The notes below the pieces were generated by a model. It was not told where the DNA came from. It worked only from the letters and a program-made list of their open reading frames with translations, and searched no databases. This document shows, piece after piece, positions 1 through 7,851 of a DNA stretch of 37,709 nucleotides. Position numbers and translations under genes: made by a program. Position 1 is the first letter of the stretch, and every line of letters starts with the position of its first letter. Origin of the DNA: an uncultured Rhodospirillales bacterium (lineage in GTDB: Bacteria; Pseudomonadota; Alphaproteobacteria; Acetobacterales; Acetobacteraceae); NCBI GenBank assembly GCA_903865895.1, contig CAIPLM010000171.1:1-37709 (forward strand), written 5' to 3'.

Positions 1-92
1 AATCCGGGGTGGGGGCGCGGGGGGCGGGACGGTCCAGCGTATCGGTTTGCATGGCCCGAGCATGGCCTGCAAAGCTTAACCGGCGGTTGCGG

Positions 93-1250
93 CTACCCCG
101 CCATGTCGTAAATCGCGCGCTCGAACCGGGCGAAGGCGGCCAGCGTCCTGGGGTCGGCGAAGGGCAGAGTCTGGGTCATGAATACGCCGCCGAGGCCTAA
201 TGCGGGGTCGATCCAACAATAGGTGTTGGCGATGCCGGCCCAGGCGAGGCTGCCGGCACGGCGCCCGGTCGGCGCGTCCTCAGTGGTGATCATGAAGCCG
301 GCGCTCCACTGCTTGAGCATGCCCGGGAAGAACTCGGCGTCATGGGAGCGCAGGGGATCGCCGGAGATCATCCGGCGCACCCGCACGCCGGGTTCCAGCT
401 GGTTGGTGGTGAGCGCCGTGATGGCGGCGGGCGAGAGCAGCCGCTTGCCCTCATGCATGCCGCCGTTGAGGATGAGGCGGATAAATCGCAGATAGTCCCG
501 CCCGGTGCCGTGCAGGAAGCCGCCGCCCATGCAGTACTGCGGTGCCCGATCCATGGTGAAGCCGAGAGCGGCGAAACTGTCGTCGGGCTGCCGGCGCATC
601 GTGGTCACGCGGCGGGCGCGCTGCGCCTCGGTCAGCACGATCGCGGTATCCACTATGCCGAGATCGGCCAGCAAGCCGCCGGCCAAATGGCGGTCGAGCC
701 GCTCGCCGCTCACCGCTTCCACGGCGAGGCCGACGACATCGGTGGAGATGCCGTAGTTCCACGCCGTGCCCGGCTCGAACAGCAGCGGCGTACGAGCAAG
801 CTGGGCGGCATCGGCGGGCAGGCGGGGCAGGCCGGCCCATTTGAGCCAGCGGCTGATGTCGGCATTCCAGGTATCGTAGCCGAAGCCCGCGGAATGGGTC
901 AGCACGTGGCGCAGGGTGATGGTCCGCGTCGCCGGGCGCAGGCGCGGCGTGCCGTCGGGTGCGAAACCGTCCAGCACCTGCGGCGCCGCCAGTGCAGGAA
1001 GCACATCGGCCAGCGGCGCGTCGAGCGATAGACGCCCGGCATCCACCTGTCGCATCGCGGCGGTGGAGACGATCGCCTTGGTCATCGAGGCGAGGCCGAA
1101 GATGGTATCGGGCGTCATCGCCGCGGTGCCGCGCGTGCCGGCGGCGCCCTCGTAGAGCGTGCCGGCGGCGTTGGTCGCCATGGCGACAATGCCGGGCACA
1201 TCGCGCAGGGCCTCGTTCAGGATGCCGTCGATGGTGGCACGTTTCGGCAT
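93..1250 (-). CDS. Serine hydrolase, beta-lactamase class C / family VIII esterase fold
   Basis: The 385-residue product belongs to the penicillin-binding-like serine hydrolases (Pfam Beta-lactamase), which act as esterases, D-aminopeptidases or carboxypeptidases. The nucleophile motif S-M-T-K is at residues 55-58, after the family's typical phrase 'TIFGLASMTK'. A tyrosine motif (WNYGIS) lies near residue 190, and a glycine-rich segment (GGGFLHGTG) comes later. No signal peptide is visible, so a cytoplasmic esterase is more likely than a secreted beta-lactamase. I placed the start at the ATG giving MPKRATIDG. The frame stays open 26 codons upstream, but those codons run into the palindrome at 1289-1304 and do not resemble the family. 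The gene diverges from the CBS-BON gene. The family is clear; the substrate cannot be read from sequence. Confidence 0.9.
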   Translation of the reverse strand: MPKRATIDGILNEALRDVPGIVAMATNAAGTLYEGAAGTRGTAAMTPDTIFGLASMTKAIVSTAAMRQVDAGRLSLDAPLADVLPALAAPQVLDGFAPDGTPRLRPATRTITLRHVLTHSAGFGYDTWNADISRWLKWAGLPRLPADAAQLARTPLLFEPGTAWNYGISTDVVGLAVEAVSGERLDRHLAGGLLADLGIVDTAIVLTEAQRARRVTTMRRQPDDSFAALGFTMDRAPQYCMGGGFLHGTGRDYLRFIRLILNGGMHEGKRLLSPAAITALTTNQLEPGVRVRRMISGDPLRSHDAEFFPGMLKQWSAGFMITTEDAPTGRRAGSLAWAGIANTYCWIDPALGLGGVFMTQTLPFADPRTLAAFARFERAIYDMAG

Positions 1251-1289
1251 GCTCGGTTCCTTCGGTCGGACAGGAGGGCAGCGGCAAAC

Positions 1290-1303
1290 TTGACCCAGGT
1301 CAA
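1290..1303. promoter_or_regulatory. FNR/FixK-type box TTGACCCAGGTCAA
   Basis: This is a perfect inverted repeat, with arms CTTGACC and GGTCAAG (1289-1304) around a central CA. It fits the TTGA-N6-TCAA consensus of FNR/FixK/Anr-family oxygen-responsive regulators. It lies 55 bases before the CBS-BON start codon. If it acts as a class II site centred at -41.5, transcription would start near 1338 and leave a 20-base leader with an AGGAGG ribosome site. It also lies about 40 bases upstream of the divergent hydrolase start. The palindrome is seen directly; the regulator is inferred. Confidence 0.65.
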
Positions 1304-1358
1304 GGCATAAACCGCACCGCCAAGGCATGATCGCACCATACTACAGGAGGATATGGCA

Positions 1359-2084
1359 ATGATCGCAGCCGACATCATGACCAAGAACGTGGTGACCGTT
1401 ACTCCGGACACCACCGTCGTCGAGATCGCGCGCATTTTGCTGGAGAAGCGCATCAGCGCCGTGCCGGTGATCGAGAACGGCCGGCCGGTCGGCATTGTCA
1501 GCGAGGGAGACCTGCTGCGCCAGGCCGAGCCGGGCGCGCCGCGCCAGCCGAAATGGATGGAGCTGTTCTTCTCGGCGGACACGCTCGCCGCCGAATACAT
1601 CCACTCCCATGCCCGCACCGCCAGCCAGATCATGACGCGCGAGGTGATCTCGGTGATGGAGGATACCGCGGTGAGCGATATCGTCGATCTGCTGGAGGGC
1701 AAGCGGATCAAGCGGGTGCCGGTGGTGGATATCGGCGGACATGTGGTCGGCATCGTCAGCCGCTCCAACCTGTTGCACGCGCTGGTCGCTCGCGCGCAGA
1801 AGCCGGCGCGCGGCGATGGCGACGAGGATAGCCGCATCCGCAACGCCTACCTCGCCGAGATCCGTGCCCAGGCCTGGGCCGAGCTGCCTGACGAGGGCAA
1901 CGTGATCGTCGACAAGGGCGTGGTGCATCTTTGGGGCGCGGTGCGTTCGCCTGAGGTGCGCAAGGCGATGACGGTGGCGGCGATGAACATCCCGGGCGTC
2001 AAAAGCGTGGAGGACCATATGGGCGAACGCCTGGTCTCCGACGCGATGACCTGGAGCAGCTGGCCCGCCGCACCGCCGGGCTGA
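1359..2084 (+). CDS. CBS-domain pair plus BON domain protein
   Basis: The 241-residue cytoplasmic protein has two CBS domains (about residues 6-60 and 89-145), each opening with the classic 'IMT' phrase (ADIMTKNVVTV, SQIMTREVISV). A C-terminal BON-like domain follows at about 160-225. CBS pairs bind adenosine nucleotides and BON domains often contact membranes or phospholipids, so a ligand-sensing role in stress or low oxygen is likely. An ATG at 1353 is also in frame, but AGGAGG (1345-1350) ends only 2 bases before it. The same site is 8 bases from the ATG at 1359, so I chose 1359. The upstream FNR/FixK-type palindrome suggests induction under oxygen limitation. No enzyme domain is attached. 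Confidence 0.9.
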   Translation: MIAADIMTKNVVTVTPDTTVVEIARILLEKRISAVPVIENGRPVGIVSEGDLLRQAEPGAPRQPKWMELFFSADTLAAEYIHSHARTASQIMTREVISVMEDTAVSDIVDLLEGKRIKRVPVVDIGGHVVGIVSRSNLLHALVARAQKPARGDGDEDSRIRNAYLAEIRAQAWAELPDEGNVIVDKGVVHLWGAVRSPEVRKAMTVAAMNIPGVKSVEDHMGERLVSDAMTWSSWPAAPPG

Positions 2085-2102
2085 TTTCAGCTGCGTCGAG
2101 GC

Positions 2103-4658
2103 CTAGGGGGCTGCGGCCTCGGGGTTCGTGAGTGTCGGGGCAGATGACGCGGCGGCCTCCACGCGTGGCAGGCGGATGGTGAATACTGCGCCGCCATCGT
2201 GATTGGCGGCGTCGAGCCGTCCGCCCATCTCGTTGACGATGCGCCGGCAAATAGATAGGCCGAGCCCGGTGCCCTTGCCGACATCCTTGGTGGTGAAAAA
2301 CGGCTCGAAAATCCGCGGCAGCGCCACTGCGGGAACGCCCCCGGCATGGTCCGATATGGCGATCTCGATCTCGGCGAGGTTTACCCGCACCTCGATCTCG
2401 ATGATGCGCACCGCTTCATCCCCCGCCGGCTGGCTGGAATAGGCATCCACCGCGTTGCCGATAAGGTTGATCATCACCTGTTCGAAGGGGCCGATATGGC
2501 CGAGCACATCCAGCACGGCCTCCTCATCACGGCTCGGCATGGCAATTTCAATGGCGCAGCCGCCGTGGCGGACGCGTGGCGCCATGATCTCCGCCACCGC
2601 CTCGACCGCCCTGCGCAGATCAATGGCGACCGGCTGCTCCCCCTCGCTGCGGCTGAAATCGCGGATGTGGCGGATCACGTTGGCGCTGCGGTCCACCAGT
2701 GCCATGATCTTGCCCAGCCGGTCATGGATGCGCGCGCTGCGCGGCGCATCGGCCGGCAGGTCGAGCGCGATCAGCTCGACGTTGAGGGAAATGGCGGCCA
2801 GGGGCTGGTGCAACTCATGTGCGATGCCGGCGGCCATTTCGCCGAGTGAGGCGAGCTTGGAGGTCTCGTCCAGCACGTCGCTGAACTGCTTCTCCCGCGT
2901 TACGTCGATGGCGAATCCGGTCAGGAAGCAGGAGCCCACGCGGCGCTTGCTCACGCGCACCATGTCACGCACCCAGATCAGCCGTCCGTCGGCGCGCCGC
3001 AGTGGATAATCGGTGGTGGCTTCGTCGTCGCGCATGGCCCGGGCCAGCATTTCCATGCGGGCGGCGGCGGCCTCGGGCGACATCAGCTTGTGCAGCGAGC
3101 CGGGGTCGATGAATTGCTCGGGCGTATAACCGCTATGGCGGAAGATACTGCGTGAGACATAGGGGATGGAGAGGACGCGCAGCGTGCCGCCCTGCATCGC
3201 CACTACGATTTGATAAAGCACGCAGGGGCTGTCGGTGGTGAGTTGCTCCAGCCGCGCATTGGTGTTCAGCAGCCGCTCCTGCAGTAGGCGGTACTCGGTC
3301 ACGTTATGCAGGCAGGTGATGAAACGGCGGAATTGCATGCCTCCCTCAACAACGCGGCCGATCGGGCGGGACGTGATGTCGATCCAGCGGATCGAGCCGC
3401 CGGGAAGGACGATGCGGTATTCAAGATCGCGCGATACCTCGCCCAGCAACAGTTCGCGCATCCGGCTGCGCATCAGGTCCCGGTCGTCCGGATGCGGCTT
3501 GAGCAGGGCGGGGTTACGCCGCAGTTCCTCAGCCTCTACTCCGAGTTCCACGATGGACTGCGGCGAGACGTATTCGAATGTCCGCTTATTATCCGGCCCA
3601 ACCCGCCAGACGATCACCACCTCGCGGGTGTGTTCCGCCAGTTCGCGCAGCCGTGCGAAGCCAACCGCAGCGGCGGCCGCCATGAGCTTGCTGCGCTGGC
3701 CGCGCAGATGGACGCTCCACGCCAGCCCGGCGGCAAGCAACAGGACCACGACTCCGATGGTGAAGATGTAGGTGATGGTTCGAGCCTGGGTCAGCGCCGG
3801 CATCGCGGCACGTTCCACCTGGGATGCGGCGAGGGTTGCAGCGACGATGAGCCCGTTGCCGGCATCGTAATTCGCGGCCACCAGCAAAGGCTGGCTCCGA
3901 ATATCCACTACCCGCAGCACGGCGCTTCGCGCACGCATGATGACATCGATCGGGAGGCCGATGAGCGAGGGCGCGCCCTTGCTGGTGCCGATGGGGATAC
4001 CGTCTGAGCGCAGCACGTGGAAATGCGTGCTGGGCTCCAATTCACCGTATAAATCGCTGCGCAAGGCGGCGACCATAACGGCGGGATCGACGGAGACGAC
4101 GGTGATGGCGACGAGTTTACCATTCTCGCGCATGGCGCGGGAATATTGCATCGTGCGCTTCCCGCTGACCCGCCCGACCACGGGACGGCCGAAATAGCGC
4201 TCCTGGCCATCGATAGCGACGGCCTGGTAGTGCTCGCGGTCTGACAGGTCGATCCCCACGCCACCCTTGGTGCCCCACAGGACGATGCCCTTGGCATCCA
4301 TTGCCGTCACCTGGACGATGTCATCGTCCGGCCGCGTGGCGATTGCGGTCAGCCGTGCGAGTGCGGAGTGATAGATTTGGGTATTGCCCGAAAGCGAAGC
4401 GGTGGTGACGAAATCGCCCATCGCTGCCATTGCTTCGTAGTGGCGGAGCCGGTCCTGCAACCCGTCGGTGACGTAGCTCGCCTCCAGACTGAGCGAATGC
4501 TCGAGCGTGTTGGCGGTGGCAAGCAGGACGGCGTCCTTGCCATGGCGCTCCACGAGAACGCGGCCACCGATCAGAAGCACGGCAAGGGTCAAAAGCAGTG
4601 CATAGAAACGCCAGCCCGGCCTGCTGGATATGCCCACTGCTGCGGCTGCGGCCTCCAT
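2103..4658 (-). CDS. Membrane sensor histidine kinase (Cache-PAS-PAS-HisKA-HATPase)
   Basis: The 851-residue sensor kinase has a transmembrane helix at about 19-34 and a periplasmic Cache-like sensor at 45-285. A second helix lies at 295-317, followed by two PAS domains at about 345-455 and 475-588. The HisKA H-box is AGIAHELHQPLAAIS, with phospho-acceptor His614. The ATPase carries the N-box (NLIGNAVDA, about 731-739), G1 (DHAGGVP, from Asp770), F (FEPFFTTK) and G2 (GKGTGLGL, 794-801) motifs, so it should be fully active. I chose the ATG two bases past the TAG of the upstream receiver gene. A longer frame would overlap that gene by 43 bases. The tight spacing implies co-expression with the two regulators upstream. 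The Cache domain suggests a small extracellular ligand, identity unknown. Confidence 0.93.
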   Translation of the reverse strand: MEAAAAAVGISSRPGWRFYALLLTLAVLLIGGRVLVERHGKDAVLLATANTLEHSLSLEASYVTDGLQDRLRHYEAMAAMGDFVTTASLSGNTQIYHSALARLTAIATRPDDDIVQVTAMDAKGIVLWGTKGGVGIDLSDREHYQAVAIDGQERYFGRPVVGRVSGKRTMQYSRAMRENGKLVAITVVSVDPAVMVAALRSDLYGELEPSTHFHVLRSDGIPIGTSKGAPSLIGLPIDVIMRARSAVLRVVDIRSQPLLVAANYDAGNGLIVAATLAASQVERAAMPALTQARTITYIFTIGVVVLLLAAGLAWSVHLRGQRSKLMAAAAAVGFARLRELAEHTREVVIVWRVGPDNKRTFEYVSPQSIVELGVEAEELRRNPALLKPHPDDRDLMRSRMRELLLGEVSRDLEYRIVLPGGSIRWIDITSRPIGRVVEGGMQFRRFITCLHNVTEYRLLQERLLNTNARLEQLTTDSPCVLYQIVVAMQGGTLRVLSIPYVSRSIFRHSGYTPEQFIDPGSLHKLMSPEAAAARMEMLARAMRDDEATTDYPLRRADGRLIWVRDMVRVSKRRVGSCFLTGFAIDVTREKQFSDVLDETSKLASLGEMAAGIAHELHQPLAAISLNVELIALDLPADAPRSARIHDRLGKIMALVDRSANVIRHIRDFSRSEGEQPVAIDLRRAVEAVAEIMAPRVRHGGCAIEIAMPSRDEEAVLDVLGHIGPFEQVMINLIGNAVDAYSSQPAGDEAVRIIEIEVRVNLAEIEIAISDHAGGVPAVALPRIFEPFFTTKDVGKGTGLGLSICRRIVNEMGGRLDAANHDGGAVFTIRLPRVEAAASSAPTLTNPEAAAP

Positions 4659-4660
4659 GG

Positions 4661-5593
4661 CTAGCCCCCCAGCTCCACTCCGCCACGGAGGGTGAGGCTG
4701 CAACTCAGCGAGACGGCCGTGGGATGCGAGGCGAACGTCAAGAGTCCGCCGATCCGCCGGACATCATTGGCGATCGCGGCAAGCCCCGGCATGTTCTGAT
4801 CAAGGTCGAGGAACTCGGCGCTGGCCGGAAGGTCCCCGAGCATGGTCGGCGTGACCGCGACGCGGAATTCGACGCCAGGGCCGGCGACGAGTGCGGACAG
4901 CGTGAGCACGGTGCCGTTGCGAGTGATGCCGGCCACCTGCTCGACGATGCGGCCGAGAATATCCTGGACCTCCTCGTGGTTCTCACCGAGATGTCCGTCG
5001 CAGTCGGCCAGTGTGCATACCCGGCGCGCCGCTTTGACCGGCGCGGGGATGGCGGTGACCACGGCCTGGATGAGGTCCGCCGGGGTGGTGCCAATGCGTA
5101 CCGCCGGTGCGGCCGGTGCTGTGGCGCCGGCAGCGGCGTCGCGGGAATGCTCTCGGCGGGTCAACGCCGCTTCATGCGCGAGGCGCACAATCTCCAGCAG
5201 GGCCTGCGGGCGAAACGGCTTTTGCAGGAAGGCGAAGATCTGCTGGCGGTCCACCACTGCGGCCACGGCGGCGGAGGTGAAGGCAGTAATCAGCACCACG
5301 CTCACCGCACTCTCATCCCCGCGGGCGGCGGCGATGTCGGCGGCGAAGCCGATGCCGTCACGGCCGGGCATGCGCACGTCGGACACGACGACGGTAAGGT
5401 CCGGGTCGTTGAGTACGCAGCGCAAGCCGTCCTCGGCGCTGTTGCAGGTACTTGCCTCGATCTCCATCATCGTCAGGAAGTCGAGCAGGGCTTCGGTGAT
5501 GCTGGTATCGTCATCCACCACGAGCACCTTGATGGGCGTCTGGTCTGCCTGCGCTGCTGTGGCTTGGCTGCCGGCGATGGAAACGGCGGTCAT
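4661..5593 (-). CDS. Receiver-domain protein with degenerate GHKL-like C-terminal domain
   Basis: The 310-residue protein has an N-terminal receiver at about 20-140: acidic pocket DDD at 27-29, phospho-acceptor Asp72 in 'VVVSDVRMPG', Thr103 and Lys125 in 'FLQKPF'. After a linker, residues 204-304 follow the order of a histidine-kinase ATPase domain. A helix stands where the N-box should be (NHEEVQDILGRIVEQV), then a strand pair, then a 'DVRRIGGLL...SLSCSL' ending. The catalytic Asn, the G1 DxGxG and the G2 GxGxG are all missing. It may be a pseudo-ATPase partner for the kinase encoded next to it; this is inference from pattern, not a database hit. An in-frame ATG at 5599 directly abuts GGAG; the ATG at 5593 sits 6 bases after it, so I chose 5593. 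No DNA-binding domain is visible. Confidence 0.85.
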   Translation of the reverse strand: MTAVSIAGSQATAAQADQTPIKVLVVDDDTSITEALLDFLTMMEIEASTCNSAEDGLRCVLNDPDLTVVVSDVRMPGRDGIGFAADIAAARGDESAVSVVLITAFTSAAVAAVVDRQQIFAFLQKPFRPQALLEIVRLAHEAALTRREHSRDAAAGATAPAAPAVRIGTTPADLIQAVVTAIPAPVKAARRVCTLADCDGHLGENHEEVQDILGRIVEQVAGITRNGTVLTLSALVAGPGVEFRVAVTPTMLGDLPASAEFLDLDQNMPGLAAIANDVRRIGGLLTFASHPTAVSLSCSLTLRGGVELGG

Positions 5594-5703
5594 CGACATC
5601 TCCGTTGAAGGGCCGCGCTCGCGCCTGCCGCCGGGGAGGGTAGCGGGCCGCGATGAGCGGCCGGGGCCGCGGCGCGGGGCGGGGCGCGCAGCGGCTGGTT
5701 CCA

Positions 5704-6522
5704 TCATGCGCAAGGCTCGGTCCGCGCCGCGGAGTCACCGGTATCCTCGACCGGTGCCGCATCGGTGCCGTCACGTGCCTGCAGCCCGTAGCAGACATAG
5801 CCGAGATTGCGGACGGACTCGACGATCAGCGCGCCGCCGATCCGCCCGACCGTGCGGCGGCAGCGGCTGATCAGATAGTCGACAGTACGGCCGGGGTCGG
5901 CGGCGGGGCGGCGCATCCGCTGCTCGGCGTAGATTGCCTCGCGCGAAAGAACCTTCCCCATGTTGTCCATCATGTACCAGATCACGTCGCGCTCAGACGG
6001 GGTCGTCGTCACCCGATTGCCATTCGGCGCGTTGAGCACGCGGGTCTGATAGTTGAAGCTCCAGCCCTTATGGTTGATCTCACGTTCGGTATTCGGCACC
6101 ACGGCTGGAGGCTGCCCGGCTGGAGCCACCACGGCGCCATCGTCGATGACCCCGCTGCGCCGCAGATTCGTGCGGATTCGCGCCAGGATTTCGCGCGGCG
6201 TGGTGCTTTTGTGGATGAAGTCATCCGCGCCGTTCTCGAGACCGACCACACGGTCGCTTGTGTCGGTATTGCCGGAGAGGAAGAGGATCGGCCCGCCGAA
6301 GGTGGCCCGGATGCGCGGGAGGTGGCGCATCATGTCGTCGCCGCCGACGAACTGATCGAGCAGGATGAGATCGGGCTCCACCGTGTCGATCAGGTCAGGC
6401 GTCGCCACGGTCTGGTTGCAGACGGTCAGATCGAAGCCGTGATACTGCAGATACTCGGCAAGCGCGCTCGCGAAGTCGGCATCATCCTCGACGATCAGAA
6501 CCTTGGTACGACGCTCAATCAT
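5704..6522 (-). CDS. OmpR/PhoB-family response regulator
   Basis: The 272-residue transcription factor has a receiver at about 6-120: acidic residues Glu12, Asp13 and Asp14, phospho-acceptor Asp56 in 'LILLDQF', Ser83, and Lys105. The usual Lys-Pro-Phe is replaced by K-S-T. A winged-helix DNA-binding domain (Trans_reg_C) lies at about 150-245 and contains 'TPSERDVIWYMMDNMGKVLSREAI' in part and an 'ESVRNLGYVC' wing. A Ser/Pro/Asp-rich tail follows. GGAGG sits 4-5 bases before the ATG. It is the first gene of the minus-strand two-component set and is followed by the receiver-pseudo-ATPase protein after a 110-base gap. That gap holds a small GGCCGC/GCGGCC hairpin (5646-5662) that could weaken read-through. 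It is probably the transcriptional output of the sensor kinase at 2103-4658. Confidence 0.92.
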   Translation of the reverse strand: MIERRTKVLIVEDDADFASALAEYLQYHGFDLTVCNQTVATPDLIDTVEPDLILLDQFVGGDDMMRHLPRIRATFGGPILFLSGNTDTSDRVVGLENGADDFIHKSTTPREILARIRTNLRRSGVIDDGAVVAPAGQPPAVVPNTEREINHKGWSFNYQTRVLNAPNGNRVTTTPSERDVIWYMMDNMGKVLSREAIYAEQRMRRPAADPGRTVDYLISRCRRTVGRIGGALIVESVRNLGYVCYGLQARDGTDAAPVEDTGDSAARTEPCA

Positions 6523-6954
6523 GGTGCCTCCAGCTCATCGATGGCATGCCATTGCGACGGCAATGCCCCGCGCACTTCGTATCACGATTCCGAACTAAAC
6601 TCACCTGATCTTCCCTCAATACAGTCGCGGCCGAACGTTTGCATCGCTCCGGCCGGTCTAGGCGCATAGCAACCACTGTCATCGGGATGCCTGACGGTGG
6701 TGGCAATGTCACAATTCAGAGGCAACCCCCGCACTTCACAGTCACGCATATTACGGTTGCGCGGACAATCGTCTAAATTGTGGGTATTATTTGTATTCCG
6801 TGGTGAATGATCACAAATAAACACAATTGCATGCAAGCCAAGACAGTGCTTTGCCGCTGAGTGCCGCCGTCGTGCCGGTCGTCGATATGCCGCTTGAGCC
6901 CGGACCCAATCGGCCTGCGGCAGAGCTGGTCAACCGCAATGATCGAACTGGGGG
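6523..6954. other. Intergenic region, 432 bases, AT-rich core
   Basis: No convincing gene is present on either strand, and the short open frames here have no codon bias. The segment 6690-6840 is clearly more AT-rich than the surroundings and holds a compound inverted repeat (separate entry). This is the only upstream DNA available to the two-component operon that starts at 6522, so its promoter should lie here. I could not pick one -35/-10 pair with confidence. Confidence 0.6.
6776..6836. repeat. Compound inverted repeat with adjoining 10-base palindrome
   Basis: The left arm AATTGTG (6776-6782) plus TTATTTGT (6787-6794) is complementary to the right arm ACAAATAA (6813-6820) plus CACAATT (6822-6828). 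The two blocks are separated by 4 bases on one side and 1 on the other, giving 15 paired bases around an 18-base centre. A perfect palindrome TTGCATGCAA (6827-6836) overlaps the right end. The AT-rich arms in high-GC DNA suggest an operator or protein-binding site rather than an intrinsic terminator, since no T-run follows. Confidence 0.6.
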
Positions 6955-7587
6955 TTAGGCCACCGCTTCCGCGGGTCCTGCTCCGTGGGTTACGTCCGGC
7001 GGGCAAATGCTGACCGCGGCCAGCACGCGCTGGGCGATACGCGCGAAACGGGGGGCTCCGCCCTCGACCCAGCACGTCAGCATGGCGCCCTCGAGCGCGG
7101 CAACGATGAAATCCGCCACATCCTCGGTGGGGGCGGCGAAATCCAACTCACCGTCCGCCTTGCCGCGATCCAATACAGCGGACAGCCAGGTCCGGTTATA
7201 GGTGAAAAACATCCGCACGCCTGCCTGCATCGGCGGAGGCAGCGTCATGTAATCGGCGGACAACATGCAGCAGAAGCAGCAACGATGATCGGCAAGCACG
7301 GATTGGTATATCGATGCATAGCCGTATAACTGTTGCGCCGTCGACGGTGAATTGCGCTCAAGGCTGGCCAGTGCCACCCGGAAGTCGGCGATATAGCGCT
7401 GGATCAGGGCTTCACCGAGGATCGCTTTGGATGGGAAATGGTAGTGCAGGCTCGCCTTGGTAACGTTCATGACCTCGGCGACGTCAGCGTAGCTGAACGC
7501 GTTGAACCCGCGCATCTGGACGATGCGTTGAGCTATGTCGAGGATCCGGGTGGCTGTCCCGGTTTTGTCTGTCAGCGGGGCGTTCAT
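6955..7587 (-). CDS. TetR/AcrR-family transcriptional regulator
   Basis: The 210-residue repressor-type protein has an N-terminal helix-turn-helix at about 33-55 (YADVAEVMNVTKASLHYHFPS), the TetR signature. The ligand-binding domain ends near residue 195. It carries an unusual cysteine cluster, C103-C104-F-C106-C107 in 'DHRCCFCCMLSADY', at the helix where the NemR/AcuR-like subgroup often has one reactive cysteine. This hints at sensing of electrophiles or sulfur species, or at metal binding. AGGA sits 5 bases before the ATG. The upstream region has an inverted repeat over the likely promoter, which fits autorepression. The next gene upstream on the same strand is a persulfide dioxygenase-rhodanese fusion, a plausible target. 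Confidence 0.92.
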   Translation of the reverse strand: MNAPLTDKTGTATRILDIAQRIVQMRGFNAFSYADVAEVMNVTKASLHYHFPSKAILGEALIQRYIADFRVALASLERNSPSTAQQLYGYASIYQSVLADHRCCFCCMLSADYMTLPPPMQAGVRMFFTYNRTWLSAVLDRGKADGELDFAAPTEDVADFIVAALEGAMLTCWVEGGAPRFARIAQRVLAAVSICPPDVTHGAGPAEAVA

Positions 7588-7669
7588 ACGATCCTGGACG
7601 GCTGAACCCGCAAGGGCGAGTAACTCTGAAGTTCCTGCACCGTTCTAGGCCGATATGGCGATTTGCGCA

Positions 7670-7699
7670 ATTATCATCAAAAATTTTCACAAATGATAA
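7670..7699 (-). promoter_or_regulatory. Candidate tetR promoter overlapped by inverted repeat TTATCAT-N15-ATGATAA
   Basis: The arms are at 7671-7677 and 7693-7699. On the minus strand the right arm reads TTATCA (weak -35) and the left reads GATAAT (-10, 5 of 6 to consensus), 18 bases apart. The block lies 84-112 bases before the TetR start. A palindrome covering both promoter boxes is typical of TetR autorepression. The sequence is seen directly; the function is inferred. Confidence 0.45.
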
Positions 7700-7777
7700 A
7701 ATGTCGGCAAACTGCAATGGAGCTGCCTAAAATTCGCCCATTTCCCGCCCGAACGCGCGGCAGGGGCACTCCTGTGG

Positions 7778-7841
7778 CCGATCCGGTGGATCGGTGCACC
7801 GTCCTGCCCTGACCAATCGCGCAAACGTGTTCGCGTTTCGC
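7778..7841 (-). terminator. Two hairpins downstream of the persulfide dioxygenase gene
   Basis: Hairpin 1 pairs GCG-AAACG (7819-7827, one bulged C) with CGTTTCGC (7834-7841) around a 6-base loop, starting 10 bases after the stop at 7852. Hairpin 2 pairs CCGATCC (7778-7784) with GGATCGG (7788-7794) around GGT. Neither is followed by a clear U-run, so this is a weak or factor-dependent terminator at best. Confidence 0.35.
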
Positions 7842-7851
7842 ATGGCGGCGA

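Noticed and set aside
1-92. Possible partial gene at the left edge
   Set aside because: No frame with bias or family similarity is visible in 92 bases; probably the hydrolase 3' flank.
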